DNA of 64,000 bases from the NCBI RefSeq assembly GCF_025143365.1, contig NZ_JALXPE010000014.1, positions 6,302-70,301 of the forward strand. Direction: 5' to 3'. The stretch is from Microbacterium sp. p3-SID336. GTDB taxonomy: Bacteria > Actinomycetota > Actinomycetes > Actinomycetales > Microbacteriaceae. Made by a program: the position numbers and the translations under genes. The notes beneath the pieces were generated by a model. It made no database searches and was not told the DNA's origin. It saw only the letters and a program-made list of their open reading frames with translations. Within the stretch, counting starts at the first letter, position 1. The number at the start of each line of letters is the position of its first letter. Shown piece by piece: positions 50,121 through 57,037 of the stretch.

Positions 50121-50639
50121 ATGGCCGACGCCTCCATAGACTGGGCGGCTCTGTACCAGAAGCATCGCGACGCGATGTTCAGGGTCGCCAAAGGTGTGCT
50201 GCGCAGCAGCGGGCGGGTCGACCTCGCGGACGACGCCGTGCAGGATGCGATGGTCTCGCTTATGAAGTCACCGCCGACCGAAACGCCCCGTAACTGGGAA
50301 GCCCTGCTCGTGGCGACGGCGAAGCGCCGAGGTTTGGACATGGTCGGCTCGGCCGCGATGGTCAAGGGCGCGGTGCTTGAGGAAGAACGTGCTTCGTCGG
50401 CCAGCGAGCAGGATATGGAGGAAGTGCTCGAACGCCTCGAAAAGATGGCGTTGGTGCGTGCGGCAATCGCGAAGGCCAAGCTCGACGCACGGGCGCACTA
50501 CGTGCTCGCGCAGTACGTCGTGCTCGAACGGCCGAGGGCTGAGGTGGCAGCGGAGCTTGGTGTGACGCCGGCAAGGGTGAGTCAGATTGCGACCAAAGTC
50601 CTGACAGAAATCAACACGGCGGTAACGGAAGGAGGGTGA
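50121..50639 (+). CDS. Sigma-70-family (ECF-like) sigma factor
   Basis: 172 residues from ATG 50121, after AGAGGA. A region 2-like part (WAALYQKHRDAMFRVAKGVLRSS, then LADDAVQDAMVSLMKSP) and a region 4-like helix-turn-helix (ERPRAEVAAELGVTPARVSQIATKVL) are seen, and no other domains. The -10-binding region is divergent from usual ECF factors. The next gene starts within 3 nt of its stop, with GGAGG inside the end of this gene. It is first of a three-gene operon with an HTH protein and an ImmA/IrrE protease, which suggests a regulated sigma released or induced on stress. Confidence 0.78.
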   Translation: MADASIDWAALYQKHRDAMFRVAKGVLRSSGRVDLADDAVQDAMVSLMKSPPTETPRNWEALLVATAKRRGLDMVGSAAMVKGAVLEEERASSASEQDMEEVLERLEKMALVRAAIAKAKLDARAHYVLAQYVVLERPRAEVAAELGVTPARVSQIATKVLTEINTAVTEGG

Positions 50640-50641
50640 CG

Positions 50642-51307
50642 ATGAGTTCAGACAGGAACGAAGACGATCAGATCGGAGAGATCCTCGACGGGCGGAACGG
50701 TCGGTCGGCACTCGACGCTGGCGCCCCGTACCTAGAGCGAGACCCGGAGTTGCGAGGAGTGCTCGAGATTGCAGACCTGGCTTGGGAGAGTGAGCAGAGC
50801 GCTCCACCGCTCGCGGACGACCCTGTTGCCGCGATGTTGGGACTGGTTCCGGACCCGGAGATCGAACTCGACGGCAAGGCTCTGGCTTCGGCGCGCAAAC
50901 AAGCGGGATTCACCGTCAGCACTCTTGCCGCTCGGTTGACCGCTCGAGGGTGGGATGTCTCGAGCAAGGATGTTTTCGCCTGGGAGAGTGGTCGCAACGC
51001 TCCTCAGGTGCCGGCGCTGATCAATGCGATTGCTCAGGAAACCGGCACCGACTCGGATCGACTGCGTCGTCGCAACCGTGAGGATCCCGAGCGCGCCAAG
51101 CTCGCTGCCGTCATAGCATCCGCGACCTTCAAGAATCTCGCCCAACGCTGGGCGCGCATCCAAGGCACTACCGTCGATCTTGCCGCCTCAGCGCTGGAAT
51201 CCCGCATGCTGGTGGCCGTACACCGCGGTGGCGCCCCAGACGAGGAGATCTTGCTCGACTCGCTCGAGGCAATGGTCACCGCCGTGGAAAGTTCCGCAGA
51301 CCAGTGA
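50642..51307 (+). CDS. HTH (XRE-like) protein, candidate repressor or anti-sigma partner
   Basis: 221 residues from ATG 50642 with GGAGG 7-8 nt upstream; a GTG at 50636 overlaps the sigma stop. The acidic N-terminal 75 residues (repeated Asp/Glu, with LERDPELRGVLEIADLAWESEQ) come before an XRE-like HTH at about 78-140: LASARKQAGFTVSTLAARLTARGWDVSSKDVFAWESGRNAPQ holds the turn. A helical tail of 80 residues follows. It overlaps the ImmA/IrrE gene by 4 nt (GTGA). In known pairs (ImmR/ImmA, DdrO/IrrE) the protease cleaves the XRE protein, and the same is likely here. The acidic part could hold the sigma factor; that is inference. Confidence 0.72.
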   Translation: MSSDRNEDDQIGEILDGRNGRSALDAGAPYLERDPELRGVLEIADLAWESEQSAPPLADDPVAAMLGLVPDPEIELDGKALASARKQAGFTVSTLAARLTARGWDVSSKDVFAWESGRNAPQVPALINAIAQETGTDSDRLRRRNREDPERAKLAAVIASATFKNLAQRWARIQGTTVDLAASALESRMLVAVHRGGAPDEEILLDSLEAMVTAVESSADQ

Positions 51308-52317
51308 AGCTCGAGCCCTGGATCGAACGTGCGGTCGGAACTCTCGATGCGCAGACCCAGGAACAGTTCACGCTCGATCCGGAAGCTGCGCTGACTACGC
51401 AGCTCGGCCTCACGATTCGCCCTGTTGAGACGTTGGCGAATAGGCGCGCCGATGGAGGATTCTGCGACGGCATGTCGTTCCTGGAGGACGGCGTCATTCT
51501 CTATGCGCCGACACCAAACAGCCGCCGGCAGAACTTCACCCTCGCGCACGAGCTCGGCCATTGGATCGTCGAGAAGGACCAAGGACTGTTTGATTGGATC
51601 GCCGATCAAGCGGACCCGACGTCTCTTCTCGAGACGGTCTGTGACCAGATTGCGCAGCGCCTGCTCCTGCCGGATGCGCTCACGAGCGATGTCGTCGGTA
51701 CCGACATTGTGCGCGCACATCATGTGCAGGATCTTTTCGACTCAAGCCAAGCGAGCTATCAGGCCTGCGCCATCGCCATCGCCCGGCACATTCGCGGTCT
51801 CGGTGCCGTCGTTCTCATCGACCGGTTCGATGGCCAGGTCCATCACGCCAGCATCCGGCCGGGCCCGGACGATGGATGGCCCGAGGTCTACCCGTGGCGT
51901 GGACAGGTCATTCCCGAGGCGCACGCGTTGCGAGAGTTCGCTCCCGGTTCGTCGTTCACTCGGAGGATCACATGGCGCGATTCCTGGGGACGTACAGCCG
52001 AGTTCTACGCCGACGCTGTTGCCGACGACCGGCGGATCATCGCAGTGCTTGCCGGTGAAGACATCTGGAAAGTTGACCCCAGCTATGTCATCCAACCGCG
52101 GGACTTCGACACTCGTCCGCTCCTGACTGTCCACTGCTGCGGCCAAGAGCGCACGTTCCGCGGCTACCCATGCCCGACATGCGGACAGGGATTCTGCCCG
52201 GCCTGCGGGAACTGCAAATGCGACCGTGCCGCCAAGACCGAGGAGAGCTGCGCTGCTTGCTTCACGTTGTGGCAGCGACATCTGCTCGTGGATGGCCTCT
52301 GCGAGAACTGCCGCTAA
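51304..52317 (+). CDS. ImmA/IrrE-family metalloprotease with C-terminal zinc ribbon
   Basis: 337 residues from GTG 51304, overlapping the HTH gene by GTGA. The COG2856 protease domain has HELGH (H82, E83, H86) and a third ligand, probably E110 in LLETVCDQIAQRLLLPD. A middle domain of about 120 residues may sense a signal. The last 60 or so residues hold twelve cysteines in CPTC, CPAC, CKC, CAAC and CENC pairs, an elaborate zinc ribbon not usual for the family. By analogy with ImmA and IrrE it should cleave the HTH partner when triggered. The zinc ribbon could bind nucleic acid or sense redox or metal state. Confidence 0.8.
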   Translation: MKLEPWIERAVGTLDAQTQEQFTLDPEAALTTQLGLTIRPVETLANRRADGGFCDGMSFLEDGVILYAPTPNSRRQNFTLAHELGHWIVEKDQGLFDWIADQADPTSLLETVCDQIAQRLLLPDALTSDVVGTDIVRAHHVQDLFDSSQASYQACAIAIARHIRGLGAVVLIDRFDGQVHHASIRPGPDDGWPEVYPWRGQVIPEAHALREFAPGSSFTRRITWRDSWGRTAEFYADAVADDRRIIAVLAGEDIWKVDPSYVIQPRDFDTRPLLTVHCCGQERTFRGYPCPTCGQGFCPACGNCKCDRAAKTEESCAACFTLWQRHLLVDGLCENCR

Positions 52318-52329
52318 CTCTTTCGCCCT

Positions 52330-52342
52330 CTGCTCCGACTAC
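52330..52342 (+). promoter_or_regulatory. 13-bp box upstream of the small-protein gene (copy 2)
   Basis: CTGCTCCGACTAC, followed by TTGGTGAG, identical over 13 bp to 50037-50049. It starts 12 nt after the protease stop and ends 42 nt before the GTG of the next gene, so the small gene probably has its own promoter in the same regulon as the sigma operon. Confidence 0.6.
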
Positions 52343-52384
52343 TTGGTGAGGGGCTGACGGTCAGCTCCGGAGATGGAGCCGGAA

Positions 52385-52540
52385 GTGGCGAAGAACACGG
52401 GACGCGGCCACCGCGTCGGAGCGGTCAAGGGACGTAGCGAGTTCCAGGTCGGCAAGACCTGGTTCAAGCGCGACACCTCGACCGGCCGCATCATGAACGG
52501 CAGCCCGAACCAGCACAAGGGCGTCCGCAACGAAAAGTGA
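52385..52540 (+). CDS. Small basic protein (51 residues)
   Basis: 51 residues from GTG 52385 (VAKNTGRGHRVGAVKG...), with GGAG 6-8 nt upstream; an ATG at 52373 would add four residues. It is rich in Lys, Arg and Gly with one Trp-Phe pair (GKTWFKRD) and has no membrane segment. The sequence has the look of a conserved actinobacterial small protein rather than chance. It is directly downstream of box copy 2. A nucleic-acid-binding role is a guess from its charge. Confidence 0.6.
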   Translation: MAKNTGRGHRVGAVKGRSEFQVGKTWFKRDTSTGRIMNGSPNQHKGVRNEK

Positions 52541-52632
52541 GTGAGGTGGGGCTGGCCGTGCCGCGTGCGTAGGCCGGCTCCACCCGTCACTTCGACCCCC
52601 ATCTCATGCCGCCATCAAGAGAAGGAGTGATC

Positions 52633-52893
52633 ATGGCAGATCGACGAGTAACCCATTCCCGCAAGAACCGCGACGGTGACATCACGGCCATCGGCAACCC
52701 CGGCCAGTTCTGGTCACCGCGTGCCAAGGCCGACGCCATCCGCGACATCGAGTACGGCATCCACACGTACCACGTGCAGTGGCCGGAGAAGCGGACGGAG
52801 ATCCGCGTCGTCAACGGCGCAACTGGCAAGTACCTGCGCACCGATCGCGACAACACGACTCGCAACAACCTGGACGACCTTCCGGACCTGTGA
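52633..52893 (+). CDS. DUF3892-domain small protein
   Basis: 86 residues from ATG 52633, with AAGGAG 6 nt upstream. It matches DUF3892 by eye: an initial strand (RVTHSRKNRDGDITAIGNPG), a QFWSPRAKADAIRDIEYG helix, a HVQW strand, and a final YLRTDRDNTTRNNLDDLP, the usual ending. Function of the family is unknown; members are often found on mobile elements. A strong terminator follows, so it is the last gene of the rightward island cargo. Confidence 0.7.
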   Translation: MADRRVTHSRKNRDGDITAIGNPGQFWSPRAKADAIRDIEYGIHTYHVQWPEKRTEIRVVNGATGKYLRTDRDNTTRNNLDDLPDL

Positions 52894-52911
52894 ACACGTC
52901 CGGGAGCGCGG

Positions 52912-52944
52912 AGAAGGCACCAGCGGATTCCGCTGGTGCCTTCT
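52912..52944. terminator. Strong hairpin after the DUF3892 gene
   Basis: AGAAGGCACCAGCGG (52912-52926) and CCGCTGGTGCCTTCT (52930-52944) pair perfectly over 15 bp with an ATT loop, followed by TGG. It lies between convergent genes. Confidence 0.88.
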
Positions 52945-53024
52945 TGGTTCTCAAGCGGGGCACAGGGCCCACCGAAAGTCGCGCGCTCTTGACAGGTGCT
53001 TCGCACGAGGCCCGTGAGCCCGGC

Positions 53025-53441
53025 TCATTGCCTCTTGCGGGGCGCACTGGCCCGGGGCTCGACCCCGACGCGGTGAAGAGCGCGGTACACCGCGCCGTGC
53101 GACAGGCGGTACTTGTCCTCGAGGTCGGTCATGGTCGCCCCCGCTTCATAGTCGCGCGCCATTGCATGGGCTGCGTCGTCCGTTACCTTCCGCCTCCTCA
53201 CCACTACGTTGTTCTCGCGCAGGAGGCGGATGAGCGCTGACGCGGCGACGCTGTGCTCGGCTGCGAGCGATCGAGCGCTCTCACCTGCTTCGTACCGCCG
53301 CACGACTTCTTCGATCTTCTCCGCGCTTAGTCGCTTGGGCAGCGCTTGAGCGCGATACGTCGGTGCTGGGTTCGAACCATCCTCGCGACCGCCTGGGATA
53401 GCGAGACTCTGAAGATCCACCGGGTGAACGGCAAGTTCCAA
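53025..53441 (-). CDS. HTH protein, likely tail of a serine recombinase
   Basis: 138 residues. Two consecutive resolvase-type helix-turn-helix units are seen: KIEEVVRRYEAGESARSLAAEHSVAASALIRLLRENNV and a second around YEAGATMTDLEDKYRLSHGAVYRALHRVGV. The first 35 residues (ending in NPAPTYRAQALPKR) carry no conserved fold. Such tails occur at the C-terminus of serine recombinases, and also as free proteins. ATG 53441 has no convincing ribosome site, which favours a remnant. It faces the cargo at the right edge of the island, and the other recombinase remnant lies at the left edge in the same orientation. Confidence 0.55.
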   Translation of the reverse strand: MELAVHPVDLQSLAIPGGREDGSNPAPTYRAQALPKRLSAEKIEEVVRRYEAGESARSLAAEHSVAASALIRLLRENNVVVRRRKVTDDAAHAMARDYEAGATMTDLEDKYRLSHGAVYRALHRVGVEPRASAPRKRQ

Positions 53442-53450
53442 TGGTTCGAG
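53441..53450. repeat. 10-bp inverted repeat, right side of the island
   Basis: ATGGTTCGAG, reverse complement of the sequence at 44955-44964; a second related copy (TCGAACCAT) lies 60 bp to the left at 53372-53380. Possible attachment-site trace. Confidence 0.35.
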
Positions 53451-53475
53451 CAGAGGTCTCTTATGTCAGCACTTC

Positions 53476-53520
53476 ACAGAAGCCCGGAGATCCGCAGCAA
53501 TGCGGGGTCCGGGCTTCTGT
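53476..53520 (-). terminator. Hairpin ending the amidotransferase transcript
   Basis: ACAGAAGCCCGGA (53476-53488) and TCCGGGCTTCTGT (53508-53520) form a 13-bp stem. An inner CCGCA/TGCGG stem with a GCAA loop sits inside. It lies 12 nt after the stop of the 35-residue ORF. Confidence 0.8.
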
Positions 53521-53532
53521 CGTTCCTGCGTG

Positions 53533-53640
53533 TCAGTCGAGGCGCACGACCACGGTCCGGGCGTCGACGAGGTGCAGCTCCTCCTCGATGCGGATGGCCC
53601 TCAGGGCACGGACAGGCGTATCGGAGCCGGGGTCCGTCAT
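53533..53640 (-). CDS. Small ORF of 35 residues coupled to the amidotransferase gene
   Basis: The ATG at 53640 overlaps the stop of the amidotransferase gene (ATGA), and the frame ends at 53533, 12 nt before a strong terminator. The peptide begins MTDPGSDTPVRALRAIRIEE and continues with EELHLVDARTVVVRLD, which looks like strand-helix-strand protein sequence, not low-complexity shadow. Overlap with the stop and fit before the terminator suggest that it is a real gene. Family and role unknown; it may bind the amidotransferase. Confidence 0.55.
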   Translation of the reverse strand: MTDPGSDTPVRALRAIRIEEELHLVDARTVVVRLD

Positions 53641-54491
53641 GCCGCGTCGAGGAAGGGCTCATGGCGATAGCCCGTGTCGTCGAGGATCGAGACGGTCGAC
53701 TCGGGAACCTCGATGAACATCCCCGGCAGGTCGTTCAGCGGCTCGGAGACGATGACGTGGGCTCGACGACCGAACGCCCGCAGACGCTCGGCGTCGGGGT
53801 ACATCTGACGAAGCGTCTCGATGTCGGCGGAGTGGTAGAGGGAGCGCGAGCGGCCGACGCTGGAATAGCGGAACGCCCACAGCGTGATGCCGTCGGAGAC
53901 CGCGAAGGTGCCCTGCACCGGGAAGCGGATGTCGTGCTCGTGCCCGATCCGCTCGGCCTCCCGGATCGCGGCCTCCATCCCTGCGATCGGATCGTCCTGC
54001 AGCCCGAGGGTCAGAGCGAGGTAGAAGAGCACTTCGGAGTCGGTGGTGCCCTGGATCTCCGGGTACAGCGCGGGGTCGACGGCGAGGGTGAGGTCGCGCT
54101 TCACCGTCAGGAAGTCCGCCAGGCCGCCGTTGTGCATGAAGAGCCAGTTCGCGTGCCGGAACGGATGGCAGTTGGTCTGCTGGACCGGGGGTCCGGCGGC
54201 TGCCCTGACGTGGCTCAGGAACAGCGGACTGCGGATCGTGCTGGAGATCTCGCGCAGGTTCTGATCGTTCCAGGCGGGCTCCATGCTGCGGAACAGGGCG
54301 GGCTTCGGAGGCTGTTTGCCCGGATCGTCCGGATTCGACACGGGGTACCAGCCGAGGCCGAAGCCGTCTCCGTTCACGGTCTCCGCGCCGAGCGGCGAGT
54401 CCAGTGACTGTGCCACCAGGGAATGTCGCGTGTCGAGGATCACCTCCGACGGGTGCAGCGGTTCTCCCGAGTACGCCAGCCACCGACACAT
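53637..54491 (-). CDS. Class II glutamine amidotransferase
   Basis: 284 residues. MCRWLAYSG places the N-terminal nucleophile Cys2 as required for the Ntn-type glutaminase after Met removal. Further family blocks are GDGFGLGWY, LSHVRAAAG with the substrate Arg, NCHPFRHANWLFMHNGGLADF and GTTDSEVLF. There is no synthetase domain, so it hydrolyses glutamine or a gamma-glutamyl compound alone or with an unknown partner. EgtC-like enzymes of ergothioneine synthesis have this form, but no other egt gene is nearby. The 35-residue ORF downstream is its only coupled neighbour. Confidence 0.87.
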   Translation of the reverse strand: MCRWLAYSGEPLHPSEVILDTRHSLVAQSLDSPLGAETVNGDGFGLGWYPVSNPDDPGKQPPKPALFRSMEPAWNDQNLREISSTIRSPLFLSHVRAAAGPPVQQTNCHPFRHANWLFMHNGGLADFLTVKRDLTLAVDPALYPEIQGTTDSEVLFYLALTLGLQDDPIAGMEAAIREAERIGHEHDIRFPVQGTFAVSDGITLWAFRYSSVGRSRSLYHSADIETLRQMYPDAERLRAFGRRAHVIVSEPLNDLPGMFIEVPESTVSILDDTGYRHEPFLDAA

Positions 54492-54720
54492 GTCGACACC
54501 TCATCCCCGACCCGTTCGGGTCCTGGCCCGACGATACGGCCGCTCGGCTGCCGCGTCGTCATCCGTCGGGGGTGATGCTACAGATGACCTCACGGACGCG
54601 CCAGGGACTGGTGTTCGCCTCCGTCGGGGTGAGATCCTCGGGAATCGCCGGATGTCCGCGACGTCATCCAGCTGCGGTGACCTCCGGCCAGTCACCGCTC
54701 AAAAGCCCGGGGCGCGGTTT
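54492..54720. other. Intergenic gap
   Basis: 229 bp between the amidotransferase start and the stop of the next leftward gene. I see no ORF or strong hairpin; it should hold the amidotransferase promoter. Confidence 0.6.
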
Positions 54721-55560
54721 CTACTCGCACTCTCCGAGGAAGCCGAGGTAGCAGACGGCCTCGTGCGTCACGGCGGGCTCGTAATCGTCGTTGGACACCT
54801 GGCGCGTCGCGGTCTCCGGGGTCCTGGTGAGATGGCCGAAGTCGCCGAGCGAGGCGACGTAGGTGCCGTCGACGTCCTCCGCGATCATGCGGTCGATCTC
54901 GGCGCGGTGCTGCGCGCACAGGTCGGCGGCGGAAGGCACGAGCTCGACGCCTGCACAGGCGGCCGCGTACTGGGCCTCCATGGCGCCGATGCAGTCGGTC
55001 CAGTCCTGGTCGATGTAGCACGGGCTGACGCCGTCGTCCGTCACGAAGTACGCACCGGTCTCGTACTCCTCGCTGTGGAACGTCTCCGGCTTCTCCGGCA
55101 CGTCCACCTTGGTCCAGTGCCGTGCGGTCGCGAAGGCGAACGCCGTGACGACCGCCGCGATGAGGAAGAGCGCGCCGAGGACCGACAGCGTCACCCACAG
55201 CCCGACGCGGCTCTTGCGCGGGGGAGTGCCGGTCGCGGTGGCGGTGCCGTCGAGCGGCGGGGTCGTGAACGGCGCCGCCCCGGTCGCGTATGCCGTGGGA
55301 GTCGCGCCGTAGGCCGCGGGCGGGGCGGCAGCGGCCGCGGTCGGCACGTCGTGCCCGCCCAGCGGGACGGTCGCGGCGGTCGTCGCGGCCGGCGGCGTGC
55401 CCTGCCCGCTGATCGTGATCCAGTAGTCGTACCAGCTGCGGCTGGACCGGTCGTCGGCGTGCACCCGCTGGGCCTCGTCGTCGGTGAGCTGGATCCCGAG
55501 CTCTCGTCGGGCCTCGCTGCTCAGCAGGGACGAGTGGAACTCCTCGAATGACAGCGCCAT
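54721..55560 (-). CDS. Membrane-anchored protein with disordered linker, function unknown
   Basis: 279 residues from ATG 55560 (MALSFEEFHSS). An N-terminal cytoplasmic segment of about 50 residues with charged helices (SSEARRELGIQLTDDEAQRV), an Ala/Pro/Thr-rich linker to about residue 115, one membrane segment near 121-145 (GLWVTLSVLGALFLIAAVVTAFAFA) and an external domain with six cysteines (in CYIDQDWTDC, AACAG, LCAQ and CYLGFLGEC) that probably form disulfides. It diverges from the MFS gene. I do not recognise the family. Confidence 0.68.
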   Translation of the reverse strand: MALSFEEFHSSLLSSEARRELGIQLTDDEAQRVHADDRSSRSWYDYWITISGQGTPPAATTAATVPLGGHDVPTAAAAAPPAAYGATPTAYATGAAPFTTPPLDGTATATGTPPRKSRVGLWVTLSVLGALFLIAAVVTAFAFATARHWTKVDVPEKPETFHSEEYETGAYFVTDDGVSPCYIDQDWTDCIGAMEAQYAAACAGVELVPSAADLCAQHRAEIDRMIAEDVDGTYVASLGDFGHLTRTPETATRQVSNDDYEPAVTHEAVCYLGFLGECE

Positions 55561-55645
55561 GTTCGCAGAATATCGGTTAGGAGCAGGATCGGCCGTGCGC
55601 GGCGCCGATGTCGGTGGGGGCTGGAACAATACCGAGGTGATCGGA

Positions 55646-56953
55646 ATGAGCTCCTTCTGGAACGCCCTGCCCACCGAGGGCCGCTGGCTGCTGTCGACCG
55701 TGGCCATCCAGACGCTGGGACGCGGCATGACCCTGCCGTTCTCGATCATCTATCTGCACGAGGTCCGCGGGTTCGACCTCGGGCTCTCCGGCGCGCTGAT
55801 GAGCCTGATCGCGGTCACCGGGCTGGTCGTCACAGGTCCTGGCGGCACGCTCATCGACCGCTTCGGCGCGCGGCGGGTGCTGATCGTCGGGCTGCTGTCG
55901 ATGATCGCCGGATGCACGCTGCTGGCGTTCGCCACCCACCCCGGCGTCGCCGCTGTGGCGGTGGTGCTGATCGGCGTGAACTTCGGCGTCTCGTGGCCGG
56001 GCTTCAACGCCCTGATCGCGTCGGTGGTCGATGGCGAGGTGCGGCAGCAGTACTTCGGCGTCAACTTCGCGCTCGTGAACCTCGGGATCGGTGTCGGCGG
56101 CATCATCGGCGGGTTCTTCGTGGACGTCACCGACCCCGGGACCTTCACCGCGATCTTCCTCATCGACGCGGCGACGAGCCTGATCCCGCTCGCCCTGCTG
56201 CTCGGCCCCCTGCGGCGCGTACGGACGCAGGCGGAGCACGACCCCGTGGCCGATGCGGCAGGGGGATACCGGGAGATCGTCCGGCGACCGGCCGTGCTGT
56301 GGCTCACCCTCCTCACCTTCCTGTCGGTGTTCATCGGCTACGGGCAGCTCGAAGCAGGCTTCCCGGCCTTCGCGCGGCAACTGGCCGGTGTGTCCACGCA
56401 GGTCATCGGAATCTCGTTCGCGGTGAACACGGCCGTGATCGTGCTGCTGCAGTTCGCGGTGCTCCGCCTGATCTCCGGACGCCGCCGCACCAGGGTCATG
56501 CAGGTCATGGCCATCATCTGGGCGGTCTCCTGGGTCATGCTCGGCGCAGCCGGGCTGCTGCCGGAGTCGTTGACCGCCGCGATCGCCGTCATCGCGTTCA
56601 TGGGCGTGTTCGCGTTCGGGGAGACGATGATGCAGCCCACCATCCCCGCGATCTACAACGACCTGGCCACCGACCGCACGAGGGGGCGGTACAACGCCCT
56701 CAACTCCGCTGCCTTCCAGGGTGGTGCCATCACCGGGCCGCTGGTCGCCGGGCTGCTGCTCGGAGCAGGAGCGAGCGGCTGGTACATCGCGATCATGGTC
56801 GCGGGCGCCCTGGCGGTCGGCGCGCTCGCGCTCGTGCTCGAACGCGTGGTGCCGGCTGCGGCGAACGGCGCCGCCGCGGAGCGCTCGGAGGAGCTCGACG
56901 GGCCGACGCCCGCCTCGGCGGAGAGCACCGAGGCACGCTCGGCGGGCGGATAG
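55646..56953 (+). CDS. MFS transporter, DHA1-like
   Basis: 435 residues from ATG 55646, which follows AGGTGA; GTG 55637 is an in-frame alternative. Twelve membrane segments; motif A in GTLIDRFGARRVLIVG, and GVNFGVSWPGFNALIASVVDGEVRQQYFG before segment 5. The last 30 residues are an acidic Ala/Ser/Glu tail in the cytoplasm. It is divergent from the membrane-anchored gene with 85 bp between starts and is not coupled to the topoisomerase. Substrate unknown. Confidence 0.85.
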   Translation: MSSFWNALPTEGRWLLSTVAIQTLGRGMTLPFSIIYLHEVRGFDLGLSGALMSLIAVTGLVVTGPGGTLIDRFGARRVLIVGLLSMIAGCTLLAFATHPGVAAVAVVLIGVNFGVSWPGFNALIASVVDGEVRQQYFGVNFALVNLGIGVGGIIGGFFVDVTDPGTFTAIFLIDAATSLIPLALLLGPLRRVRTQAEHDPVADAAGGYREIVRRPAVLWLTLLTFLSVFIGYGQLEAGFPAFARQLAGVSTQVIGISFAVNTAVIVLLQFAVLRLISGRRRTRVMQVMAIIWAVSWVMLGAAGLLPESLTAAIAVIAFMGVFAFGETMMQPTIPAIYNDLATDRTRGRYNALNSAAFQGGAITGPLVAGLLLGAGASGWYIAIMVAGALAVGALALVLERVVPAAANGAAAERSEELDGPTPASAESTEARSAGG

Positions 56954-57037
56954 CACGAGCCACCCCGCCGACGCCACTCCCTTCCGGCGTTGCCGCGTCA
57001 GCGGCCATCGTGAGAGCAGACGGAGGAAGGGGCGCGA

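Noticed and set aside
44869..53480. Direct repeat of the tRNA-Gln 3' end as an integrase attachment site
   Set aside because: No second copy of the TCCAGGTACCCC part was found up to the right edge of the island.
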